A stretch of DNA of 64,000 nt from positions 4,526,955 to 4,590,954 of the forward strand of contig OZ007518.1 in assembly GCA_963931865.1 (NCBI GenBank), written 5' to 3'. Source of the DNA: Axinella damicornis (Eukaryota; Porifera; Demospongiae; Axinellida; Axinellidae). The notes below the pieces were generated by a model that was not told the origin of the DNA, made no database searches, and saw only the letters and a program-made list of their open reading frames with translations. The translations under genes and the position numbers were made by a program. This document shows positions 46,641-56,877 of the stretch, in pieces. The number at the start of each line of letters is the position of its first letter. Within the stretch, counting starts at the first letter, position 1.

Positions 46641-47790
46641 TGAAGTAGCTACAATGAAAAGTTCACTCTTCAAAATCATGGATTTCTGGCAAGATGTTGA
46701 AGGCGCATACAGCACTATGTATTGCCCCCGTTACAAAACTCTTTACATATCTACCTCATCGGTGTACTGGAATCTCTCACAAACTGGAAGCTTTCCCCAA
46801 TTGCACCTATTCCCAAATCTTCTGACAAGGCAGCTCTTAAACTATTGTCCAATATCATTGCTGCCCATACTGAGCACACTTCTTGAGAAACACATGTTGC
46901 AGTCTTCTGACAATACGATCATTCATGAGTCACAGTTTGAGTTCCAGAGGGTATATCTGCTCCACTCGAGAGTACTCACAACTGTTTGCAACTGTTAGAG
47001 AGCGGTCGAGTGGTAGGCATGTAGGAGCTGAATTTTTGTCTTCAAGAAGGCCTTTGACTCTGTGCCTTATCATGCACTGATAGACAAGCTCAAAAGTATC
47101 AATCTGAAACCTGTAATCCGCTGGATACAGAGCTACCTTGCTGGCAGGAGACAACAGCTTGCAGTGAATGATGAGATGTCAGAGCTGCTACTTGTATATT
47201 TTGGAGTTTCTCGCTCAAAGCACAGCCTTTACATAATTTATGAGCCTTTATTGATGAAAGACATCTCTATGCAGATGATAATACTCTAAAGCCCAATTGC
47301 ACATTCAACTGATTTTGATTGCTGCAACAAGATATCAATGGTATTTCTGACTGGGTATTGCAATTCAAATGTTGAGAAATCCAAATTTATGCACATCATA
47401 AGAAAGACTAGCTACTTGTGTTCAACCCTATCCAAAACCTATAGCTACATTTGTGTCCATACCAAACTGGCGAAGTTAACTTGATCGAACCTGTCCAGAA
47501 GTTTGCCCTACGCATGTGTGCTAAAAGTAGTTCTAGTTACCAAGAACTGTTGCCCCAGCCAATTCTTCAGCAGCGTACATGGGGTTTACAGGTATTTCTA
47601 TACCATGTTTACTAATTAGAGTAATAACTTAGCTCTTTGGTTTTTCGGATGATGTTTTGGTTTCCCAAACCTCTAACACATTTATTCGCTCATCAAACTT
47701 TCATTTGTCTTTTCGCTCATATGTGTTCCTACATTTGTGTTTCCACTATTCATTCTTGGAATTTAATGCCTCCTTCTGAAACTATAGTAC
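46640..47790 (+). pseudogene. Non-LTR retrotransposon (LINE) relic, reverse-transcriptase part
   Basis: Broken frames carry successive RT landmarks: NYCPISLLPILSTLLEKHML (usually NYRPISLLP..SK..EK), SQFEFQ, KKAFDSVPYHALIDKLKS with WIQSYLAGRRQQ, then LYADDNTL (catalytic YADD) near 47,265, and QDINGISDWVLQF. Toward 47,490-47,590 VQKFALRMCAK...SYQELLP...LQQR matches the C-terminal block of jockey/CR1-like RTs, and SWNLMPP near 47,760 corresponds to the final HSWNSLP-like motif. Several frameshifts and stops make it inactive. Confidence 0.75.
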
Positions 47791-47879
47791 TAATAGTGTT
47801 GCATCCCTTATAATTTAGGCCTCCAGGCATCTACATATATTAGCATTCTGCTTTTGTGTCCATTGCTTACATGCAAAAA

Positions 47880-50800
47880 CTAAAAAATCAAGGGTAGAAA
47901 TCAACCTACGTAGCCAAGTGGGTTGGATCAGATGCAGTTCAGCCGCATCCCAAAGCCTTAACCCACCTCCTCCCACTTCGTCACTGACACTTTATAAAGC
48001 TGGCATGAAACTTTCATCTTGCGACGTCAACTCGGGTGATCCCCCTGGGAGATAGGTTCTGCGTCAGCAGAAAGGGTGGGACAAGGAGAGGTGGGTAGGT
48101 GCACCCAAAGGGTGCAAACAGCATGGCCATGTTGGGCTTGATCTTGAAAAGCCCTTGGTTGGAGCTGGGTGGGCCTTTGGCTCGTGCATTATCTCGCCTC
48201 GACCATTAACTATATTGGCCGAGTGCACTAAACCCCGTAATGCACTGCACACTGGTATGTAAATACTACATGAATATCGTAACTAAGGTCCAATTAAGAC
48301 AATGAATATTCATCAAAGTTGTACAACACCATGTGAATATCATACCCAAGATGGTGTGACCAGCACCAAAATGCATATGTTGGATATCCAAGTAATGGGT
48401 TCGTGCATAGCTGCAGCACCAGAACCAGTAAGTGATTAGTTGGAGAGGAACTTGCAGAATTAGCTAATAGCAACTATACAGCTACCTACCAAAAGTTTAA
48501 ATGAAAAACAGCAGTGTGGGCTGCCTCCATGCTCAGCAAACATTTTGATCAATGTAGTTCTGGCAACAGCAAATGGTTTAGATACTGACCTAAATATTAG
48601 ACCGCAGCACCAGTTTCATTATTCAGAACTCACAGCTATCCAATCCAAACCTAGAAGTAGATCAAAGTGGGATTGGGAACTGAGTTAGCAAACAGGAACT
48701 AAAGTAGGAACTGATCATGAGTTTAGTGTGTTCACACTGGAGCAGGACCATAAGAGCCCAGTTATGCTCTCCTGGCTAGAGCTAGCCTCATTCCCAGACT
48801 CCTCCCCAGCTTTTTATGCGACACTAAAGGCAGGGAGGAGCCTGGTAACTAGGCTGACTAGAACCAATACACAGAGGAATCCAGATTACGAGTACAAGTA
48901 CTGTGTAAACAGGTACACACATAAATCATGTGGCAACAGTATCTACATTCATGCAGCCCATGTCATAACTGAGGAATGTATGAAGGGGAGAGTCTGATAC
49001 GTTACAGTCACTACCTTCAACAAAGTGTATGGCAGCAACTCATTTGGTCGCTATCAGGTATACAGATGCAGATATTTTCACTGGACAGATGATGGACAGA
49101 AAGACAAACCAATGGTTAACCCATTTCACGCATGCGCATGGGGTAATACCACTGATATGCATGTTCAGTGCTGCGCAAGTGGCTCGGCGGTTCCACAATA
49201 AGTACATTTTCATTAGCTCTGCTAACATTCTATTGGTGTGATGTCAAACACTAAGGATGCAAACAGCATGGCCATGTTGGGCGTGACCATGATAAACCCT
49301 TGGTTGCAGGTGGGTGGGCCATTCCTGTCCTCCTTTTCATGAATGGGTAACAAAACAGTCCTCTCGCATTGCCAATCTGGACGGGTAGTGGACCGCCAAG
49401 AGCAAGCGACGAAAAGCTGGGCGTGGGACTGGGAACGAGGATCTGGTCCATATGGATGCATGTAGCTAGCTAGAGTCCAAAATGTGTGCAGGATGGCTGC
49501 ATGGGCACTTGTGTAAAGTTTGGGGGCTGAAAACAGGAGCCAAGTGGAAATATGGGCACGTTTATTGCTTCCATAGGCTGAAAGTGACCTCCAGAGCAAA
49601 ACAATTTATCAGTTATGCAATAATTGATACATGAATATCGTAACTAAGGTCCAATGAATACTAATCAAAGTTGTACAACACCATGTGAGTATCATATCCA
49701 AGATTGTGTGTCCAGCACCAAAATATGGAATAAAAGAATAATATGTTACCATGGAAATCCAATAAATGTTGCACTGGGTTAGTGCATGCAATTGCTGCAG
49801 CATGCACCGGATCTAGGAAAGGATTACAAGTTGCAGAATTGCAACTCAAGCAACCCAACCTATGTAGGTCAAAACCCATGCAGTGTGGGCTGCCTGCATG
49901 CCTGGCAAACAAATTCCTCTTGCAGCAGCACATGGTTCACTTTGGGCACTGCCCTAAAAGTATTAGACCACAGCAGCTGTTTCATTATGCAGCACTCACA
50001 GCTATCCAATCCATGCCTATAACTAGAAGTGGGAATGGAATTAGGAACTGAGCTAGTGTGTTCACTAGAGCAGGACCATAATGACATAAGAGCCCAATTA
50101 TGCTCTCCTGACAAGAGCCAACAGTGCCTAAAATATAAAAATTTTATACTAGGGCCGTAGGAAGCAAAAAAACCCCTGTCCAGCCAATTATTATAATAGC
50201 ACAATTACACGCTACTAAAGGCAGTGCATACAGGCGTGTAGTGTGGATCAGTCCACGCGAAGCGCAGAAAAAAAATGCCGCCTCCATTTCTTTGCAGCTG
50301 CCCACACAAGCCCACGTGGTGAAGTTAACCTTTGTACTAGACTTACAAAGGTTTCTATTAATAATTACATCATTAGTGTATATAGGAAACTGGGTAACCG
50401 GAAATTGTGTGCATGTATATATGCAATAGCAGTAGTGCCCAACCTAGCTTTACCACTGACACTGTCTTTCTGGGTAAACATTTCTCACTGCCCAATCTTG
50501 GTTTTATCACTGCTCACATTTAGTTTATCACTGTCCAAATGGGCAGTGATACCATATTGTAGGCACTGAGAGACAATCCAGACTGGAATGCAGTACAGGT
50601 TAAATCATGTGACAACAGTAACTAGATTCATGCAGCCCATGTCATAACCGAGGAATGTGCTCAGAATAATTCATAGGGGAGGAGTCGAGATGTCCATGCA
50701 GCCATGCCTATACAGCAAGTCTTCCTTTCAAGAAGGGGGCAGGTCTGATACATTACGGTCACAACCTTCAACAAAAGTATTATGGCAGCAACTCATTTGG

Positions 50801-51050
50801 TCGCTATGTAAAACAGATGCAGGTTTTTTATGCTATTTGTCAGGTTTGGTATAATCATCTAAGCATGTACATCGCAAGATTCCAAATTTTTTTCCACTGG
50901 ATAGAAGATGGCCAGATAATTCCTTAACCCCACTTCGCACATGCACGCATGCATGGGGTAGTAACCACACACATACATGCTCAGTGCTGGCTATAGCTGC
51001 CAGCACATGCAGCAGAGGAATCACTTAAAACTCCCTCCAATGCACTTACT
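47880..51050. other. Duplicated non-coding block, two degenerate copies
   Basis: Paralogous to about 12,640-15,600: AACCCACCTCCTCCC (47,960), ATGAATATCGTAACTAAGGTCCAAT (48,270 and 49,630), TGTTCACACTGGAGCAGGACCATAAGAGCCCAGTTATGCTC-type strings (48,729 and 50,060), AAGTCTTCCTTTCAAGAAGGGG (50,716). No gene was supported. Confidence 0.55.
48783..48855. mobile_element. TAGCCTCG-family foldback, partly degraded
   Basis: TAGCCTCATTCCCAGACTCCTCCC pairs with GGGAGGAGCCTGG...CTAGGCT. The flanks GGCTAGAGC and GACTAGAAC are similar, consistent with an old 9-bp duplication. Confidence 0.65.
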
Positions 51051-51779
51051 TCCTCACTGTATGTACCTTAGATTTTACCATGTTTCTGTTTTTGTGTGTC
51101 TTTGGGGTACTACTCATTAGCTATATTATCCTATTCCTGTTGCTGTTGCATAAATTTTCATAGAAAAAAAATATCACTTGAACGTTCGAATACAACTGAA
51201 TTTCATTTTGTAATGGAGTGTCCTGCATTCCTTTACATTTAACCCCTTCCCTTCCTAATTGACAAATTCAAGTTCATACTTTGTGCAAGTGTACTTATGT
51301 ATACAGATAGCTAGAAGTAAATTCTGAAATCTTTAATCAGTTTGCAATTACATGTAGTATTTCAATCCAGTGACTCATAGGCCTGATTGGGCCGGGTAAA
51401 ATAAATTCTTCATTCATTATACACTGTGCGTGCATGACGTGTTCTCAGTGTTGCCACAACAGCTACCATCGTGCTCCACCCACCCTCCCGCTCCCACCCC
51501 AGCCCCTCCCCACAGTCATGCTTCCATCCCAGCCCCACCCCCCATGCTCCCATCCCAGCCCCTCCCCCATGCTCCCACCCCAGCTAGCTACACCTGAACT
51601 TTACCCTGGCGGTGAAAATATTACCATACTAACATACTTGGAACGTTTTCGAGATCATTCCGAGGAGCGATCCTCTCGATATGGAACGTCCTTTAGAACG
51701 TGAGTCGGATCGCGCCGCGGGGTCCAGGAAATCGAGAAGCATTTGGCGTTCTATATACTTATGGCAGTAGTCTGCTAGT
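51051..51779. other. Non-coding, with a C-rich minisatellite at about 51,480-51,600
   Basis: Imperfect copies of a CCCAGCCCCTCCCCCATGCTCC-like unit. No gene. Confidence 0.5.
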
Positions 51780-52605
51780 CTCGCGGGACAGCCTCTTTTT
51801 TTTTTTTCCAAATGGGGGGCGTGCCCCCTACTTGGAAAACGAGGCTGGCGCGCGAGAGTACTGTTAGGGAGTTCACCTACCGCAACAAGGTCCAATATAG
51901 CTTCCTTCCCTCTGCTGTTGCGCTGCAGTTCTGTCGACAGGTACGGCTTGTTCGACAATTCACCGTTGATTAATAGCTGACTAATTAGTTTGCTGGTGAC
52001 GCGCGACGAATCTCACATTATAGATTACATTCCTCAATTCTTTTCAGACTCCGTACAGCTCGTCTCGATCTGGGAACGAGACCAACTCAGTGCGTGAAGT
52101 GTTCAGGACAGGAAAATTGCAGCAGAGTGAGTTGTCCTGTTGTAAAAAGAAAAAGACAATGCACAAGAGTTCCAATTTTCCCAGTATAACAATTCAAAGT
52201 GGCGTGGGGTGTGCATGTCGGAGACAGTGTCTTCTTCCACTATCTCTCATGTCTCTGGAACCTCACGAGTAGAGTGTGAATAGCATCATATGCTCCTCTC
52301 ATCACCATGCAATGGTTTGGAGTGCCACAGCTCTGAAATTATAGGTAGCTAGTTGCTGTCTTTCTTGATAAACTTTACCGTGTGAACAGTCTGAAGTAAG
52401 AACTGATGAAGAGGGAGGAGGAAGGGGCGGGAGTTGTTGCCATCACTGCAACTGCTGACTGCTGAAAGTCATCGTCATGCTGTTGCTATGTTTTGCAAAG
52501 ATGTTATGAGAATGGGTAATTGATTTGTGCTGTAGAGTGAATAGAGTGTGTTGATTTGTCCACTAGAGGCTGATTCCAGCTACAAACCTGTGTTTGGTAC
52601 AGCAG
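51780..52605. other. Segment copy 2 (paralogue of 15.96-16.08 plus 21.2-21.5 kb)
   Basis: GAGTTCACCTACCGCAACAAGG and GTGGCGTGGGGTGTG...TCTTCTTCCACTATCTCT match copy 1, and the large transposon is absent here. No confident gene. Confidence 0.55.
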
Positions 52606-52685
52606 AGCCAAAGACTAGCAGAATTCCTGTCAAGTCTGCTACTGACAGGAAGTTTGAGAGGGCCCACCAGAGACAATTCACAAAG
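52606..52685 (+). CDS. Small conserved exon (fragment), paralogue of 61090-61168
   Basis: After GGTACAGCAG, a frame reads PKTSRIPVKSATDRKFERAH then QRQFTK, up to a GTATCC donor. The copy at 61090 reads PKTSRIPFKSATARKFERPH then QRQFTK in the same frame and phase. Both have the KSAT.RKFE..H...F.K pattern, which weakly resembles a block in nucleolar and spindle-associated proteins. That relation is a guess. No other exon of a gene was found around this copy, so it may be a fragment. Confidence 0.35.
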
Positions 52686-52819
52686 GTATCCAGTATATAG
52701 ACAGATATTGCTCAGTTTCAGTGTCAATGCCAGAAATTATTCCCACTGTGATAGCTTTTGATTGCTTGCACACAGTAGAATAGGGCAGCAGATAGTCCAG
52801 AGATCCCCTTAATTCATCC

Positions 52820-53270
52820 ATCTCTCCCTCCCTCCCTTCTTCCCTCCATCCTCTCTCTGTCCCTCCCTCCCTCTCTCCCTCCCTCCCTTGCTCGCTTTCT
52901 CCCTCCCTCCTCCCTCCCTCCTTCCCTCCCTCCCTCCTTCCCTCCCTCCCTCCCTTGTCCCTCCTTCTGCTCCCTCCCTCCCTTCCTCCCTCCCTCCCTC
53001 CCTCCCTCCCTCCCTCCCTCCCTCCCTCCCTCCCTCCCTCCCTTGCTCGCTTTCTCCCTCCCTCCCTCCCTCCCTCCCTCCCTCCCTCCCTCCCTCCCTC
53101 CCTCCCTCCCTTGTCCCTCCTTCCCTCGCTCCCTCGCTCCCTCCCTACCTCCTTCTCTCCCTCCCTCCCTCGCTCCCTCCCTATAATATCCAGCCAAGAG
53201 CAGATTGTCAAAGTTCCATACAAATGAGCTGTACCCTCCCTCCCTCCCTCCCTCCCTCCCTCCCTCCCAG
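52820..53270. repeat. Long polypyrimidine (CCCTCC/CCTC)n tract
   Basis: About 450 bp of almost pure C/T on the plus strand, with one break around 53,180-53,232. All the long frames here (Glu/Gly/Arg on minus, Pro/Ser/Leu on plus) come from the repeat. Confidence 0.97.
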
Positions 53271-54105
53271 CAGTGGCAGCAAATACCGGATGATAACACT
53301 TTCATTCTCCACTAATGAAGTAGGTACGTTTGTGGTACCACACAATGAAAACTGCCAGTTTGCTTCAAAGTGCTAATCAAGATGCTTGACCCACAATATC
53401 AAGTTCCTGGGTGGTCACGAATCAGCAAAGAGATCGATCAAGTGGTCTTAGACTTAAACACGAACGTCCAACTTTACCTCGCTCACATACATATTTGCAC
53501 AGACATCTGGACAGCGAGAGTTGTGAACCTGTACATGTACCCAATAATTGGTTACTGACCAGTTATTTACACTGCCAGTCAATTATTGGCTTACTAGTTT
53601 AATAACAAGTTATTGTCTGCACTGGAACCATGGTCTGTTTTGTATGTTTTGAACCATGATTGTCATCATTTCTGAAGTTCAGTACAGACTACAGACCTTT
53701 GCAGGTTGGTTTAGCCTCGTTCCCAGGCGCTCGGTGAGGCTAAGGTTGGCTGTCCACAGGCAAAGTAGATAGGTGGGGTCTCTTAAGGATGTGATTAAAT
53801 TAGCACACCTCTCTCTACACACTAATTGAATCACCTTGGAGACTGTAAACGGAGAACATCAGGTGCATGCATACAGGGTCAGATCAGTAGTAGTACTCTT
53901 GTTACACGCTCTGCTAACAGCTAGCTACGGAAATTGGTCGTTGCTCTCAGTGATAGAGATCAACTTGAGTCGTTTCATGCATTGGGTGCATAAATTTGGT
54001 GATTGAATTATTGTGTTACCGTTTTCCGTTTACCGTCTCCACTTTGCAAGGTTCATGACAACCGCAGTACTGTACCTCATTCAACTCTTCTCTATATTTC
54101 CCTAG
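53271..54105. other. Non-coding, upstream of the nuclear-protein exon
   Basis: Holds one 31-bp foldback at 53712. No supported exon. Confidence 0.4.
53712..53742. mobile_element. 31-bp minimal foldback of the TAGCCTCG family
   Basis: TAGCCTCGTTCCCAGG at the left and TGAGGCTA at the right, flanked by AGGTTGGTT and AGGTTGGCT, an 8-of-9 match. Confidence 0.75.
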
Positions 54106-54786
54106 CGATGACACTCACACAGAAGCTCCTCCTACCGCCATCGACAACGTTGAAGAGCCAATGCTTTCCCCTTTAGATAATAAGTTTGTAGTGAAGAGGG
54201 GGAGAAAACGGAAGCGGGGGTCAAGGCGGAGCACATCACTACAAAGTCAAAATTGCAGTGAAGAGACATCCACGACAAGATTGCCAGCGGTAGATGCAGC
54301 TTCAACTTCTGAGAGCCAAGAAATGGAACGAGTGTCTGTGAGGAGGCCGAACGAGAACGTTGCTGCTCCTACTTGCTCCTCTCAACTGACTTCCCAGAAA
54401 CCACAGAAGAGGAAACGTCATGGAACCCACAGCATCTCCCCACCACCCAAGCAACTCAGAACCAGCATACCAGTAGTTGAACCGTCACCTCCACCTGAAC
54501 CGTCATCTCTGCCTGTTTCCAAAGTGACCTTAGAAACCAACGCCCACAAGCCATCTATAGCAGACAAAGAACTTCATCCTCCGATCTCACCTCCCGAATC
54601 TACAGGCCGACTGTCAAATCGTAAGCGTCGAGCCACCTTCTCGATCAGTCCTCCTCCATCCAGTCGTGGGCCAACCACCCCAAATGTAGACATAAACCTG
54701 GCCAGTAGTCAGCTGCAACCACCTGCTCCAAAACGTAGCCGGCAGTCAGCAACTGAAGTTTCAACTCAGGGGGACGAGAAACCAAG
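54106..54786 (+). CDS. Large exon of a Ser/Pro- and Lys/Arg-rich, probably nuclear, protein
   Basis: A 681-bp open exon between a CTCTATATTTCCCTAG acceptor and a GTGAGA donor. It enters with one leftover base and leaves in phase 2. The protein is disordered-looking, with basic clusters (RGRKRKRGSRRS; KPQKRKRHG; SNRKRRATF; PAPKRSRQS), likely nuclear localisation signals, and a repeated (T/S)xSISPPP motif after two of them (HSISPPPKQ; FSISPPPSS), resembling proline-directed kinase sites. The ATG at 54161 is internal to the open frame. The phase matches the exon at 56070. The family is not recognised. Confidence 0.6.
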
Positions 54787-55109
54787 GTGAGATCTGCTGG
54801 TTATGTTAAGCCATGCACAGACATTCTAACCCAAAACTTAAATGAGGGTGACAAACAAAGTCACACATGTAATTAAATTACCATATTATGACATTGTATT
54901 TTGACTATTTTCCTTGTGTACACATAAGAGTGCATGATGTCAATGATGTCATCATGTGCTCTTGGTATCTCTGATAGAAGCTTTGAGACTTCCATGTAGC
55001 ACTATACATATTTGGCCCAAATGTGATGGTGTACATGTAAATCCATGTTACATGAAATTCGTGGTGGAGGGTGAAAACATATATGTTCTAGGAGGGTGAG
55101 AGGGTGACC

Positions 55110-55170
55110 ACTGCAACAAAATGAGGGTGTCACCCTCAGAATGAGGGTGACACCCTCGTAATGAGGGTGA
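55110..55170. repeat. Self-complementary GAGGGTG(A)CACCCTC repeat
   Basis: ATGAGGGTGTCACCCTCAGA is followed by ATGAGGGTGACACCCTCGTA; each unit folds on itself. Related AGGGTGA strings lie nearby at 54,845 and 55,090. Confidence 0.8.
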
Positions 55171-56069
55171 GTTGGAAAGTCTGCATGCATAGGCTCAGGA
55201 AGTCAATAGTAACCACGTGGATCAGTGTAGTCTCTGTCTCAGACCCAAACCAACCCCAGCACCGAGACTAGGATCAGTGTAGGAATCCTTACTATAGTAA
55301 GTGAGTCACTCATATAAGAGCACATGATGACATCATTGCCATTGCAGCGACAATGATGGTGGTGTCTTCATACATGTACGCTTTTGTCAGGGGTTAGTCT
55401 CGAAGCCACACCCTTTGTATGCACACAAGGTGCATGGGAAGGGTGTGGCTTCAAGATTAGGGGGGGCAAGGTTACTGTGCATGTATTGTGGTACAATTAT
55501 GAAAGGGACCATATAGTGCACAACGTTATACAAGTATGCATAAGTAGCAAACTAGGCAGTCTAACAACAGCTCTAGAGCTGGGGTTTTCCGGGTTCAATA
55601 GCTCTGTTGGCTTCCTACATGTACCTGATGTAGACAGTGACGAGGGTATGGTCATCCCAAAGCTTGGTCAGCTCATGTCTGTTTTTGGCGGGGTGTCTGA
55701 GTACATTCACCTTGAGGAGAGACAGACAGATCAAAGTGAGCGCCAATTGCCATTGAGGAGGACCGCAATGCAGAGCCACTGCACTGGCTGGAGTTGCTAA
55801 ACACACTGAGCCTCGTTCCCAGGTCATTCCCACCGCCAGTATTTGATCGCTTGCTAACCCTTCAGGATGCATTTATCAAAAGCGAAAAGCTGCCTTCTCC
55901 CACGGAGAAAGGTGGAAGTGACATCACCATCTCCACATAACTCCATGCTATGGGTTAAAGTACATGTATAAAGCAATTTCAGTGAGTGACATGCGTGCTG
56001 CAGGTGGATGGAGCCTGACTTCCCACAGGTTGTCTGTATAATGATGAAGAGGTTTACTTTCTACTGCAG
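55171..56069. other. Intronic or intergenic sequence, paralogous in part to 21.8-22.05 kb
   Basis: A 138-codon plus-strand frame (55384-55800) is present, but no splice or homology support was found. A left end of the foldback family (GAGCCTCGTTCCCAGG) lies at 55808 without a partner. Confidence 0.4.
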
Positions 56070-56161
56070 TGGTTTGGTCGGAGAGTGTGTGGATCAGGAT
56101 TCCTCTACATGTATCAAGGCTGAGATATTAACACTGCTTCACCAGAGGATGGATGACAGAA
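56070..56161 (+). CDS. Small exon of the nuclear-protein gene model
   Basis: Acceptor TTTACTTTCTACTGCAG, then a frame GLVGECVDQDSSTCIKAEIL followed by TLLHQRMDDR, up to a GTACGT donor. The entry phase (one base needed) fits the exon at 54786, and the exit phase (one leftover base) fits the next candidate exon at 61090. The frame is conserved at 22057 in a paralogous segment. The protein part is not recognised. Confidence 0.45.
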
Positions 56162-56662
56162 GTACGTAAGAATTTATTGTCATAGTTACATCTAGCCTGA
56201 TTCTGTATTAGGGGATATACATGTAACAGGTCTTATATCCTGTGACCGGCCGTGCGTGCATACTTTGCATGCTAGAGAAAGTGAAGAGCTAGCTTAGCCA
56301 AGGACTTGTGCCTTTACCGCTACCTCAGTCACGTATGATGGATATGCTCTGCCACTGATTGGTGAGTGTCTACACCATTATGATGGTATCTATGTCTACA
56401 CAGGGTGCTCAGCCTAAGTATAGTATAAGTTAGTTGTATCCCTGCCCAGTGGGATGTAAGACCCATTACACCCCTTGGGAAAGGCCAGTGCTTTCATTGC
56501 GCCTGCCTCCACTCAAGCACTGACCTTTCCCACGGGTTTTTGCAAACAGCATGACAATGGATACAGTGTAGATACATGTAGGAGCAAACCGTGTGTATTC
56601 AAACAGAATGAGAATGGGTAGCTGATTTGTGCTGTAGAGTGAATACAGTGTGTTCATTTGTC
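56162..56662. other. Intron of the nuclear-protein gene model, left of the gypsy insertion
   Basis: No exon found. It includes a paralogue of 52,500-52,560 (TGTGCTGTAGAGTGAATA) just before the insertion point. Confidence 0.4.
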
Positions 56663-56667
56663 CCCTA

Positions 56668-56851
56668 TGTAGTGTTAGCGAGAGAGAGCAATAGACTACG
56701 ATGCAGACGGATACAACAGAGTCCCGACAAGTCAGTTCTATGTCAAGAAATACGTATCATACATTCCACGCATGCGCCTCAATACAGCTAAGGATAATTA
56801 CATAACTTAGCATAAGCACACATGCACTATCACAACACAGCATACACCACA
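56668..56851 (-). repeat. 3' LTR of the gypsy element
   Basis: 184 bp; matches the other LTR except for one visible substitution. Confidence 0.95.
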
Positions 56852-56861
56852 TCTCCCCCTC
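56852..56861 (-). promoter_or_regulatory. Polypurine tract of the gypsy element
   Basis: GAGGGGGAGA on the minus strand directly before the 3' LTR; used to prime plus-strand DNA. Confidence 0.85.
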
Positions 56862-56877
56862 GGGAATGGTTCATATA

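Noticed and set aside
52678..53376. Several long open frames (Glu/Gly/Arg-rich on minus, Pro/Ser/Leu-rich on plus)
   Set aside because: They are translations of the (CCCTCC)n tract and carry no domain signal.
55384..55800. 138-codon frame
   Set aside because: Part of it (VPDVDSDEGMVIPKLGQL) looks protein-like, but no splice sites, paralogue or domain support it.
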